From: Hawksworthiomyces lignivorus
Taxonomy: Eukaryota; Ascomycota; Sordariomycetes; Ophiostomatales; Ophiostomataceae
DNA: 64,000 nt
Assembly: GCA_002917075.1 (NCBI GenBank)
Contig: NTMA01000009.1
Span: forward strand, 248,001-312,000
Reading direction: 5' to 3'
Shown here: positions 45,101-55,802 of the stretch, piece after piece
How positions within the stretch are numbered: the first letter of the stretch is position 1
How the letters are laid out: each line of letters opens with the position of its first letter
Program-made: the position numbers and the translations under genes
Notes under the pieces: generated by a model
The model's database searches: none
The model's input: the letters and a program-made list of their open reading frames with translations, nothing else
Told to the model about the DNA's origin: nothing

Positions 45101-48100
45101 ATTTAAGCATGCTGTCGTTCACGTCGAAAAGGTATGTACCCGCAATGTGAATTCGCTATCCAAAGGCACTTCCATATTTTGTCCTTGGACAGAGGACCAC
45201 GTTTGCTTGGCTAGTTCGCGTTGTCACCCTAAGCATAGTTATATGTATTGTACGGAGTACCTATGCTATAATCGTACCGTGCTGGAGAATTCGCCGAGAC
45301 GAAACAACGGCCGAGCACGTTTGCTTTCTTTTACTTCATTCTTCTCGCTTCCTCGTTACCGTGCAAAGAATGGCCCCGCCAAGTGCACAAAGTGTCGGTT
45401 TCTTTGGATTGTTCGTATCACTGCTCACCTTATCTTTTATACTTTTCTTTGCCGTTCTCCCATTTCCACCCTTCGTTTCCCCTTCTCGATCCCCACAGAT
45501 CGGAGATGAGGATGGGAAAGACGAGAAAAAATTGTCAGGCTGAAAATGGAACAAATGGAAATGGTGTACCCATACAGTGTGTGATATAGCCTTTATCTGG
45601 CCTGTCGCGATGCGCGAACTGAAATAAACTTTCCGATTTCCATTGCGGGAAGGCCGCGGAGAAGAAGTGAACCAAACGAAATAAAAATAGGGAGAAGCTA
45701 ATCATGGTGGTCTTCTACCCATTGCTCATCTTTGGAATACGAAGATTGCTCTGTTCTCTGAAGCGAGATGCACTGGGCTTACTGTGCAGTACATCTCTCC
45801 AGCTGTCGTCACAGCGCACTAGAAAGTCTTACTAAGAAAGGCAGCCCGGCAACCACGTTTCTCCGCCCTTTATCGTCGTGGTTTATTTACTTTCGCGTCG
45901 CATCGCGCCGACCACCAACCAGAACGCCGCTTTCAAAAAATTTCAGAAAAACTCGTTCCACTCCACTTCATCTTCCACAATGCGGCACCGACGAGTAGCG
46001 GATTGGCTATTGGGATGTGCTCCGCTACTTTCATGTGCCCATTTTGCCCTCCCTTGGTGCGCTACGTTTTAATATTGCGCTTCATTTCTGGTGGTCGTTC
46101 TGGCTCTTCATTTGGGGCAAGCTCTCGTTTCCTTTTCTCGGGCCATGTCTCACCCATATTTGGGTACGGTAGACCTGCTCCAAGCTCCCATTTATGGAGA
46201 CCGCTGCAACATACAAAGTAGCAAAGCGAGCTGTGCGCACGGCACGTCCCCATGCTTTGGGCTTCTCGGTTATATGATGAAGGGGACCCGGAGCGGAGAG
46301 CAATGTATTACGGCCAAGATACGTATGTATTCTCGTAGTATTCGGACGAAGGAATTGCGACGCGAGACTTGCAGTGCCGCTATTATGGTCTCGGCTGCTT
46401 TTCCATTCTTGCTTCATCTTATCTCACTGCTCCAATACGCCAAAGGCTGGTAGTGTGTATGCGAAGGATGGACGGAATGGTGTTGCCAGCTTGATTGGCT
46501 TCCTCTTAGCCGCTATTACGGCGTCGCCGTTTGAAATACATCGACATGTGCAAGAATCCATAGTCAAAAACCGCCGAGCAGCTCTGTATACGGTGCAATG
46601 TCTGCTCCGTAATCTGCTTACATACTAGTTCTGGCTCGTAGCAAATTCGCTCCGTGCTGTTCCGCACAGAGGTGGGCTTGGAAAGAGGATTTGAATTCCG
46701 AAACAGGACCCCGGTAGGGATAGAAAGACAGAAATTGACATGGGTTGTCTCGTCGAGCACCGTTACTACGAGGCTAATGGTCTCCATAGCAGGAACAGCC
46801 TCGACAGCACAGGTGCCGTTTGCGGTTAGGAGGTCATGTCTGTTGTCTGCTGAGTGGTGGATGAGCGAAAGGTATTTTTCTTTTCTTTTTCTTGTGGGTT
46901 TGTTCCTTGGGGGGGGCGCTACGGCGCCTAACTGCAAGCTGTAAGATAAGGACGGCGAACAGGTCCGTTTACGAGCTTGGTCTAATTGCGAGCAGCGCTC
47001 ATAGCCTGTACCGGTCAAGCTCTGGACCAGCAGAGAAGCTGAGCAATGGAGGCAAATGAAGTGCAATTCTGGAAATGAGACTGGAGAACGCCAACCAAGC
47101 CTTCGGTGTCGGTTGGCGCCGCTCGTCATCCTGTCAATCGCAGAACATTACGTTTCGCCATGCTCACAATACGCGTGCAGAGATCTAGCACGCACTGTTG
47201 TCACTAAGCACGAGTAGGCATAGGGCCGCTCGATTCCTTGATTTCTCTTGTTTTTATTTTGCGTTATGCACTCCGTACATACTCCATAGCGGCGGCGATC
47301 GGTCGTGTATTCTGCATACGCATATGCGTGTGTATGTACGTGTATGTACTCCGTACACGGCACGACATCCCCTGCAGCACTGGAGGCTTTTTCTGAGCTC
47401 GCTAGCGTGGTTTCTGTGCGGTGGTGACCCGGGTTAGGAGTGTCGTAATCGCTGTATTCAGCGCTCAGTTTGCGTGTACGCCGGGCGCTGCAGCGAGCGA
47501 ACAGCAGGTAGCTAGCCCGTAGTCGTATACTCCGCACCCTGTTGCTATGGGGTCGCCCTGCCGCCCTACATGACAACCCTTCCCCCCCACCCCTCTTTTC
47601 AGCGCTTACGGTCAGATGCACAAAGCACGCTAATATACTCTGCTGCCGTGCTCTGTATCATCTGTTCCATACAAGGCGGTGGATGGACCCCGCCAAGGAC
47701 CAGGTACCGCTCTTCATGGCAAAGCAGCGGGCTCCACCGAGACGAGAAAAGCGCATCCTGGTTCTGTGACTGGCCAGTCTGCGCAGCGTCCAGCTGTGGC
47801 TGTTCCCATGTCGCTTGTCGCCATGCTCTTTTTCGCATATGGTGAGATACAGTGAGATACAGCTATCGCTACAGTCTCTTTTTTTTCTGCTCTTTTCGGC
47901 TGCCATCTCCCCTGACAACACCAACCAACCCACTTTTCCCTCTCTCTGTCTCTGTCTCTCCCCAGAGACGACTCTCTTTAGTCACACTCTCTCGAAAAGT
48001 CTTTCTTTTGGGAAGGAGACGCAAAGGAAGAGTGAGAGAGAGGGGACAGGAGCTAGAACCAAGAGCCCAAGACAGAAGTATTACATAGCATGTCGTAAGA

Positions 48101-48159
48101 GACGGATCTCTTGAGAAAGGAGGAAGACCGGAGTCAAGACGTCACAGCGCCTGGGCTTC
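42120..48159. other. Six-kilobase gene-poor stretch
   Basis: No frame here has family features, a plausible splice partner or coding-like composition. It contains T-rich simple repeats at 42458-42534 and scattered TACTCCGTA/TACGGAGTA motifs (45251-45259 and 47347-47355). It could hold a noncoding RNA, an orphan gene with small exons, or simply the far promoter of cdc25. Confidence 0.45.
42458..42534. repeat. T-rich low-complexity and ATTT repeat
   Basis: Runs of CTTTT/CTTTTTGT grade into an ATTTATTTATTT microsatellite shortly after the mannosyltransferase gene. Confidence 0.6.
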
Positions 48160-48535
48160 CCTTTTCTTCTCACCTTGGCGGCTGTTTTCTTTGAAAACGA
48201 AACGCTTCGTCTTTTGCTTCTTCTTCCTTTTCTCCCTTCTTTCTCTTCCTCTTCTTCTTACGCCTCTCTCCCTCCTCTTCTCTCTTCTCTAGAAGCGTCT
48301 CGGCCTGACGAAGCTCCTCCTCTCGTCTCTTCGTCCCCATCTCCTCCACTTCCCCTCTCGTCCTCCCTTGCCCTGCTCCTTCCTCAATTTCCTCTTTCCT
48401 CCCTTCCTTCGTTGCTCGGTGCAACAGCTCAGGCTCATCTCCACTGCTCACTTTCACTACCGTCGGTCCTTTATCTTCTTGACCTTCACCGTGAGCTTTG
48501 CATCTTCACCTTCTTAACTATCCCTTAGCCTTCCT
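48160..48535 (+). promoter_or_regulatory. C/T-rich leader or promoter segment of cdc25
   Basis: About 370 nt of almost pure pyrimidine on the coding strand, starting 870 nt before the cdc25 ATG. Such tracts mark promoters and leaders of filamentous fungal genes. A palindromic GACGTC lies just before it, near 48137. Confidence 0.5.
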
Positions 48536-48632
48536 CCCTCGACATATCCTCGACTTATATCGGCATACCTCGGACCTTCTCGCCATTGCTCACCCAACGT
48601 CAGAGCTTCTCGGCCTATTATACGGCATATCG

Positions 48633-48818
48633 ATGTTATATGACATATCGTCTGTCAATCAAGGAACACCTCAGTGACGAGACCAACGCACCTGTCTCTC
48701 CAATGCTAATGCCTGCGAACGTAATTCAACTCTAATGCTTGTCAGCCTCGCTTCGCCGTCTCTGCCTTCTCGACCTCAACGGGCTAATCTTGTCGTATCT
48801 CCGCCAAGTAGCAACTAG
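48633..48818 (+). promoter_or_regulatory. Upstream ORFs in the putative cdc25 leader
   Basis: Three short ORFs lie 210-400 nt before the cdc25 ATG: 48633-48677 (14 codons plus stop), 48640-48735 (31 codons plus stop) and 48735-48818 (27 codons plus stop). The second and third overlap as TAATG. They matter only if transcription starts upstream of 48630, which is likely given the pyrimidine tract but unproven. Confidence 0.4.
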
Positions 48819-49028
48819 CCCATTGGCTGTCGATATCTCTTCCATCTGTATTCGCAGGATCGACTACAGCAAAGCAGCAGAGCTCAAGAAGACGCAGCGG
48901 CGAGCAGAGTCTAATTCTCTTTCCGCTTTCCAAACTGTATTAATACGGGATACCGAGCTAGTCGGGTCACAGCCACACGACGACATCCGACTAGCTTTGC
49001 AACATATACTTTGTGGCCTATCTTCACC

Positions 49029-51138
49029 ATGGAGACCTCTTCGCCTCTAGCCGCCATGCATCGGCCCGCTGCTCTTTTTGGCAAGCGTGACGTCTTCACT
49101 AGCTTCCGTGTCCATCTGTCTCCCGGTAAGAACCGAGCTGGCCGTGGTCTCGGCGGTGCTGGCACCTTTAGCATTCGTGACCAGCTGAACCAGGACTTCT
49201 TTGGACCTGTTCACGGCTCTTCACCAGCCGGCTCTCTGGCAGCCGATCTATGCCAAAACTTTACTATCGGCGACGATGCAAGGTCAGTATTATGTAGCAA
49301 GAGCAGCCGTGAGACGCATAGGAAGGGAGCACACCATGTTGCTAACATTCACAGTCCCCGTTTCCCAACTCCGCGTCGTGCTCTTTTCACGACTGGCCAT
49401 TCCACAGCTGCCGACACTCGAAGTAAGACCAAACAGATATTGGACAATGCCATTCCACCCCCCTTTGATTTATATATGCTCATACAATATTTGTAGCCTT
49501 TCTCAAAGCTCCTCCGCTTCCGATCTTGTCGTCGTCTCCATTACAAATTGAAGAGCTGATGGACATGACGCCTGTGCCCAATAAGACTATCAGTGTAGCT
49601 GAGACCGAGATTCAGCTGTCGTCACCATTACCCTCGTCGCCCTCTCCCAACGACCAGATGATTCTGGAGTCTCCTTGCCCAGCACCACAACCGTCGGTGA
49701 TCGAGGCGCCGAGAGCGCTTGGCGGTGGAATTGAGTATGGCCGATCTTGGTGCCGTGTTCCGAAGAAAATTTTCCTCTCTTTTACTAACCAGTTTTCTGA
49801 TTTAGACGTAGGAAACTTCCTCGTAGAGCGTCCTTGACCCGTGCCAAGGGCTATTCTTTTGCTGGACCGTCTGGCCGGCTCCATACGGAAAATCAGCTTC
49901 CCTTCTTTCGCTTTGGCGAGAGCCGGCTGCCCGCGGCTCCTGCTGTCCCATCCCTTTCCGTCTCAGAATGCTTCCAGGAGTCCCCGCCGCCGCCGGCAGA
50001 TTGGCAGGATCTTGGTGAGCGTCGCCCACAGACTTCGCACAGCCCCTGTCCCAACTCGACCGTGGGGCCGGTGCGGTCACGGCCGTCATTTGTGGCTATG
50101 AGCAGCGCTGCTTCTGCTGCCAATTCACGCACGGGATCTCCCATTCATGGTCTCGGTCACGGCCCTAGTCACGGCCCTGGCCACGGACATATCCGCCGGC
50201 AATCTAGCTCTTTTGTGCGTCCCAGACGACAATACCGCCGGTCTCTAAGCATGTTTGAAAACCCTGTAGATGTGATCAAGCCCAAGTGCGAGGAAGCTGC
50301 CCAGCCGGCAACAGCAGCTGCACCATCGCTACAGCTGTCGTTGCAGCCGTCGCTTCTCGCCTCTGTCATGGACACGGATGAATCTTCGCCTTGTGGGCCT
50401 GCTCTGCCGCATTTTTTCCCGGCAGACCAGAATGACTCTATCCCGCGTATCGATCGATCGACGCTGTTGCTTATTCTCGACGGCCATTTCAACGACCGCT
50501 TCGAGCACAAGCTCATCATCGATTGTCGCTTCGAGTACGAATACGACGGCGGCCACATCAACGAAGCCATCAATTACAACGACAAGGACCTGCTGACTGA
50601 GCAGCTGTTCAGCACACCGCCACAAGGCCGCACGCTGATCATTCTGCATTGCGAGTACTCTGCCCACCGTGCTCCGCTGATGGCGCGTCACATTCGCGCC
50701 GAAGACCGCGCTGCAAATGTGGAGCACTACCCGCGCCTGACGTATCCCGAGCTCTACATTCTGGACGGCGGCTACAGTGGATTCTTCGGCGCGCACCCGA
50801 GCCGGTGCTATCCCCAGGCGTACGTGGAAATGGATGCTGCCGAGCACGCTTTCACCTGCGAGCGGGAAATGGGCCGGCTGCGGCAGAACCGGAAGGGCCT
50901 GCACCGTGCCCAGACGTTTGCGTTTGGCCAGCGCGATGCGAGCCAGAACCAGTGCCAGAACCAGAAACAGCAAAAGTCCTTCTACGAATTCAATGATGTG
51001 TCGTCGCCGACTGCGCCTGGTCGGTCGATGCAAGTGAGCATGACCATGTCTCAGGACTCGTCACCAGTCATGATGATAGGAGCCTCGCCAATTCTCGGCA
51101 GCGATCGTGGTCACGCCAGACGTATGGCATCATACTAA
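49029..51138 (+). CDS. cdc25: M-phase inducer phosphatase Cdc25
   Basis: Four exons, 49029-49282, 49355-49422, 49497-49734 and 49806-51138, encode 630 residues. Introns are 71-74 nt with CTAAC-type branch sites; the last acceptor has an alternative 6 nt downstream that would drop two residues. The N-terminal two thirds are disordered and rich in Ser/Thr-Pro, with RRQYRRSLSMFENP resembling a regulatory phosphosite of the 14-3-3/Cds1 kind. The rhodanese-like catalytic domain contains LIIDCRFEYEYDGGHI, the active-site loop HCEYSAHRAP with Cys469 and Arg475, and YPELYILDGGYSGFF. The enzyme removes the inhibitory tyrosine phosphate from Cdc2/CDK1 to start mitosis (nimT in Aspergillus). A QNQCQNQKQQ stretch lies near the C-terminus. 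The long leader with upstream ORFs suggests translational control. Confidence 0.94.
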
Positions 51139-53007
51139 TTGACGTCAGAACTCGCGAGAGACGTCTATCCTGGGTCCTGCTGAAAGATGTGTATCTCTGC
51201 TCTTTCCAGCTCCACCATTTCTATTTCCCACGGTCCCATCATTCTTTTCCGGGACTGTGAAGGTGTAACAATACTGTCTTATCATTGACACATTTCCTTT
51301 TTTTTGGCTCATGTTTCTTTTCAAATTCATTGCCAGGTTTGGCGGCTAGGAGTTGGTTCCCATTGGACTGCACTTTGGCATTTTGCTTCCTTTCTATTCT
51401 TACTTTCATTACTCGGCGCGGTTCTTGCTTGTACTAGCGCATTTTTTCACCGATTCTATTTCTTTTTTTTGTTTTATATCCAATTTCCATCAGCACGTTG
51501 AATCCCATGTTTTGTGCTCTCCATAGCACGCGATACGACGCTCACCAACCAACCTTGAGCTACACACAACCATTGTACACGAGTCGAACACGAACAAACC
51601 CACATCAAAACCGCATCGCCCGCAATATTTACAAGTGACCTCTGGTTGCTCTCTATTCTATTACTGCCCTAGAGTCGGCGAAACCGACATAGAACCAAAA
51701 ATTACATTCACACCTTGAAAACAAAGGTGTTTGGCATAGCATATGGCATTGTCGTATTTACCCCTTTATTTGTAAAAGGGGCACAAAAAGAGAGCATTTG
51801 CATCATCATCAATGCATATTTTTGCACTTGCATTTCGCATTCACTGAAGAGGGCGAGCGAGAAGGTGTGGTAATGAGAGAAAGAGTGAGACGAAGGATAA
51901 ATGAAGAGAAAGAGAAGGGAAAAAAAGAGGAGATGTTTTAGGATGTCTATGTCGTCTACTCCTGTGACGTTTGGTTCTACTTTTTGTGTATTTTTTTTGG
52001 TCTGTTCTTGATTGCGGACATTGCTGTTTTCTGCTTGACGATTCGGGAGATTCAATTGATATCATTTTTCAATGGCTTGCTTTGCGTCTTTCCTGGCGCA
52101 CTGATTTTGAATTGTCATTCTGATTCATACTTTCTTGTAAGATTCTGAGGAATTGTATAATGTGAAGGCGTTGAATACGCCGCCGCATAGGTTCCTTGGG
52201 CACGTTGTTCTAGACAGTAGAATTAGACTGTTATTCCACTGCAAGATCTTTAACCGCCATTTCATTCCAGCAGTCATGATTTTGTAGGTGGTTACACTAA
52301 CTTCCGTACCACCTGATATGTTTCCTCGACAGGATATGCTTGCGGCGAATATATCTGTCGAGTCTTGGTGCTGCAAGTAAACAAAAGGGGCGTTTTGACT
52401 GACTTTGGTTGGTTGCTGGGGAAGCAAACCCCATTAATCGCATATAACGATAATAAATGCAACATATGCGATTAAACGATATTCTCGAAATTTTGCGAGG
52501 CATGAGAATAACTACATTTCAGCGGCTCGATCAGTGGTAGAGTCTCTTGTTAATGAAGTCATGGAGCATTTGTCACAAAGCCCAAACGACAACTGGCCTA
52601 CGAACAACTCCTAGATGATTTCAGGCATATACATGAATTATACAAATAACAGTGAAGCAGCAGGAAGCATTTCTTTTAAATCTAACACTGGGGGATGGAC
52701 ACGGTCTCGCTCTTTCTCATAAGAAGAATGCTTTGACCTTCAAGCGTTTCCTCTTCTCTTTTCCTAGTGAAGCACGCCGTTCTACACGGCACCATTCTCC
52801 TTGTATTTGAGTTTTTCTCAGATACTGCTCTGAGACGCTAATTGACTCACATCTGATTGAGGCTTGCGTTCGAGAGCACGCGAACTCTATGATCCCAGCA
52901 GCTCACTCACATCTGACGAGAGGAGCCAGCAGTGACGAATCCTAGCTCCTTCGACGGCCATCACTGAATCACCTGCCTTTCAGGAAAAGAACATACACAG
53001 ACAAAAT
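51139..53007. other. Intergenic, no gene recognised
   Basis: Between cdc25 and the Cwf19-like gene. AT-rich, with T-runs near 51300-51480 and a purine-rich stretch near 51870-51930. A short tRNA-like string near 52520 lacks a T-arm. No gene supported. Confidence 0.55.
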
Positions 53008-55078
53008 ATGTCTTCCAAACTGTAAGACCACTTTGGTTTTTCTTTCTGTTCCATTCCTTTGATGCAACTGCTTCTCCTAGCCTTACTACCACTTTCGTCT
53101 TCTCTCTTCTCAGCCTATCGTCATATCTTATTCATCCTCGCCTTTACTTGTCAAAATGATCCATCTTCCCAGAGTGTATGCAAATTACTTGATATTACTT
53201 TGGTCTCAAGAAACTCAGATGCTAACCATTTGATCCTTTAGAATTGTGCTCGGCTCTGTGAACGGCCACCTCACGGCCGCCTTCAAGAAGCTGGCCGCCT
53301 TGCATGCCAAGAACCAATTTGCCTGCTGCATTGCCACGGGTAATCTGTTTAGTGAGGTAGATGATGATGAAGTCGACCGGCTCCTGGCTGGCCAGATTGA
53401 CGTGCCCGTGTCTACCTACTTTACGGTGGGGACGCGGCCGTTTCCGCCACGTATTGCCGAGCGGCTGGAGCGGAGCAGCAGCGCAGAGGAGGACGAGGCG
53501 GCCGAGGACCTCTGCCCCAACCTGCACTACCTGGGGAAGCGCAGCGTGACCAAGACGGCAGACGGGCTGCGCATCGTGGCCCTCGGCGGTGTGCTCGACG
53601 ACGGCTCTGACGTTGCGCGCGCAGGGCCTTCCACCGACGCGTGTCTGCCATTCCACACCGCTGCTGACGCGTCATCCTTGAAGGGTGCCCACGGCGCCGA
53701 CATCTTGCTGACGGCAGCGTGGCCGCGCGGCGTATGGCGCGGGTCGCAGGTGCAGCTACCCGCCGACCTAGACCCGGCCCGAGACCTACCGTCGAGCGAC
53801 GGCATCGCGGACCTCGTCGTCGCTCTGCGGCCGCGGTACCACCTCACAGCGGCACCGCCTCTGCGCGGCGGCGAGGGCGGCGGCGAAGAAGATTCCTTCT
53901 TCTACGAGCGCGAGGGCTTCTTCCACCCGGAGCGGCCCGACGAGTCGCACTCCCTCGCCGTCGATGTCACCCGCTTCCTGGCGCTCGCCGCCTGGGGCAA
54001 CCCGCAGAAGGCCAAGTCACTCTACGCTTTCGCCCTCTCGCGCGAGCCTCCGGCGCTCGTCCCTGCCGGCTGCACGCCGTCGCCCTTTCTGCAGCGGGCT
54101 TCGGCGAACAGCGGTAGCGGCAAGCGGCGCGCCGCCCTAGAACCGGAACCCTATTCGCGCTTTGCCCGCGATGACCACCACGGCGGCGGCGGTCGTGGTC
54201 GCCACGGCAACAAGCGATCGCGCCGCTCGCCGCCGCCCGGCCCAGACCGCTGCTTCTTCTGCCTGTCCAATCCCAACCTGCCCACCCACATGGTCGCCAG
54301 CATCGGTAACGACGCCTACCTGGCCACGGCCAAGGGGCCACTGCCAGAGCCGACCACGTTTGCCGAGCAGGGCCTGGCCTTTCCGGGCCACATGCTCATC
54401 GTGCCGCTGAGCCACGCGCCTACCATCTCCGCCGGCGCCCTGCACTCTGAGGCGCCCGGCGCGCCCAGCGGCGCCGTGGTGGCGGCCGCCACCTACCGCG
54501 AGATGAGCCGCTTCCGCGAAGCCCTGCAGGCCATGTTGGCGGGTGCCTCGCGCCAGCGCCTCGGCGCCGTCACCTGGGAGATCAGCCGCGCCCGTAACGT
54601 GCACGTGCACTGGCAGGTGGTACCCGTGCCTGCGGGCATGGTGCGTGGCGGCCTAGTCGAGGCGGCCTTCCGCATCGAGGCGGCCAACCTGAAGCTGCCG
54701 CCGCTGGAAGACGAGGCCGCCGTGCTCTCCGCTGGCGACGGGGCGAGCGACGACTTCCGCCCGATCCAGGGCGACTACTTTCGCGTCTGGATCTGGGCGG
54801 AGGAGCCCGACAGCAGCGAGGCCGGCGAGGAACAAGGGCGCGGCGGCGGCACGGCACCCGGCGGCGGTCGCATCGTCGGCAAGACGCTGGTGATGCGGCT
54901 AGACGAGGACGCTCGCTTCGATCTGCAGTACGGCCGCAAGGTGGTGGCCAAGCTACTCGGGCTCGAGCAGACGCGCACCATCTGGCAGGACTGCGCCCAG
55001 ACTGAGGCCGAGGAAACGGCCGACGTCGCCGCGTTTCGCAAGGCGTTTGCGCCCTGGGATTTCACGCTGCAAGACTGA
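53008..55078 (+). CDS. Cwf19-like protein (CWF19L1/Drn1 type)
   Basis: A 14-nt first exon (53008-53021) is joined by a 220-nt GT-AG intron to 53242-55078, giving 616 residues. The splice creates the start MSSKLIVLGSVNGHL, which agrees with the CWF19L1 start, so I prefer it over internal starts. The N-terminal third is the metallophosphoesterase-like domain related to Dbr1 (ALHAKNQFACCIATGNLF, YFTVGTRPFP, HYLGKRSV, GADILLTAAWP). A basic RGRHGNKRSRRSPP linker follows. Then come CwfJ C-terminal domain 1 with CFFCLSNP and the HIT-like HVHWQVVPVP, and CwfJ C-terminal domain 2 ending in AFRKAFAPWDFTLQD. Yeast Drn1 assists lariat debranching after splicing, so a nuclear RNA-processing role is expected. 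Alanine/glycine-rich insertions are genus-level padding. Confidence 0.92.
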
Positions 55079-55802
55079 GATAAGGAGGCAGATATTAGAT
55101 AAGTACCCGGGATTGGTCAAGGGAAAAAAAATTGGCAGTGGGTGCCAACTCAGATATTTATACTATCCACGGGTCTCGTCCTCTATGGGCAGATGTTCAA
55201 GAGATACCCTACATTTCTTTCAATGTAATTCTAAATTCGAAAGGTGTCTACGGTCACTGGTTCACGAGATAGCAAAAAGTGTACGCGTTGGGATGGAATC
55301 GCTTGAAATATTTGTTTTTTATTTTTAATTTGCGCGCTCTCGTGAAGCTGCGCTGGAGCTGCGCCGCCGTCCAAGCAGCAGCGCATACGCAGTACATGAT
55401 GGTCATAATGACGCCTTGCTCTCCATAGTACATGCGTATATATCTCATATTCATGTCCCCGTTCCGTTTCCCCATGTGTGCCTTTTCCTCCACTCAACCA
55501 TGGTATCTTTGCCCGGGAAGCTCCATCTGTTGGTATCTTAAAACGTGTGTATTCTGTTGTGCCACACTCATGCAGTCATTTCTCGCCAAAAAAAGAGACA
55601 ATACAAATAATAAATCAAATACGTCAATGAGAAAACGCCACAACCAGATGCAGGATGGATGTGTGTGTTACATGTGTGGCAGCCTAGGCCATGTGAAAGT
55701 GATTGCTATGTTGGGCCATACTTATGCAGCCTGCGCATTTTCAGCCTTTTTGTGCGTCCTGCCGAGTTACGACCCGGCCTTGGATGCTTGGTGTTGCTGG
55801 TG
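55079..55802. other. Intergenic between convergent genes
   Basis: 3' flanks of the Cwf19-like gene (plus) and the proline-rich protein gene (minus). No gene recognised. Confidence 0.55.

Noticed and set aside
46506..47129. 207-codon minus-strand frame
   Set aside because: No family features, biased composition and no splice partner; length is within chance for this region.
52518..52560. tRNA-like segment (GATCAGTGGTAGAGT followed by TTGTTAA)
   Set aside because: No T-arm or closing acceptor strand follows; at most an old remnant.
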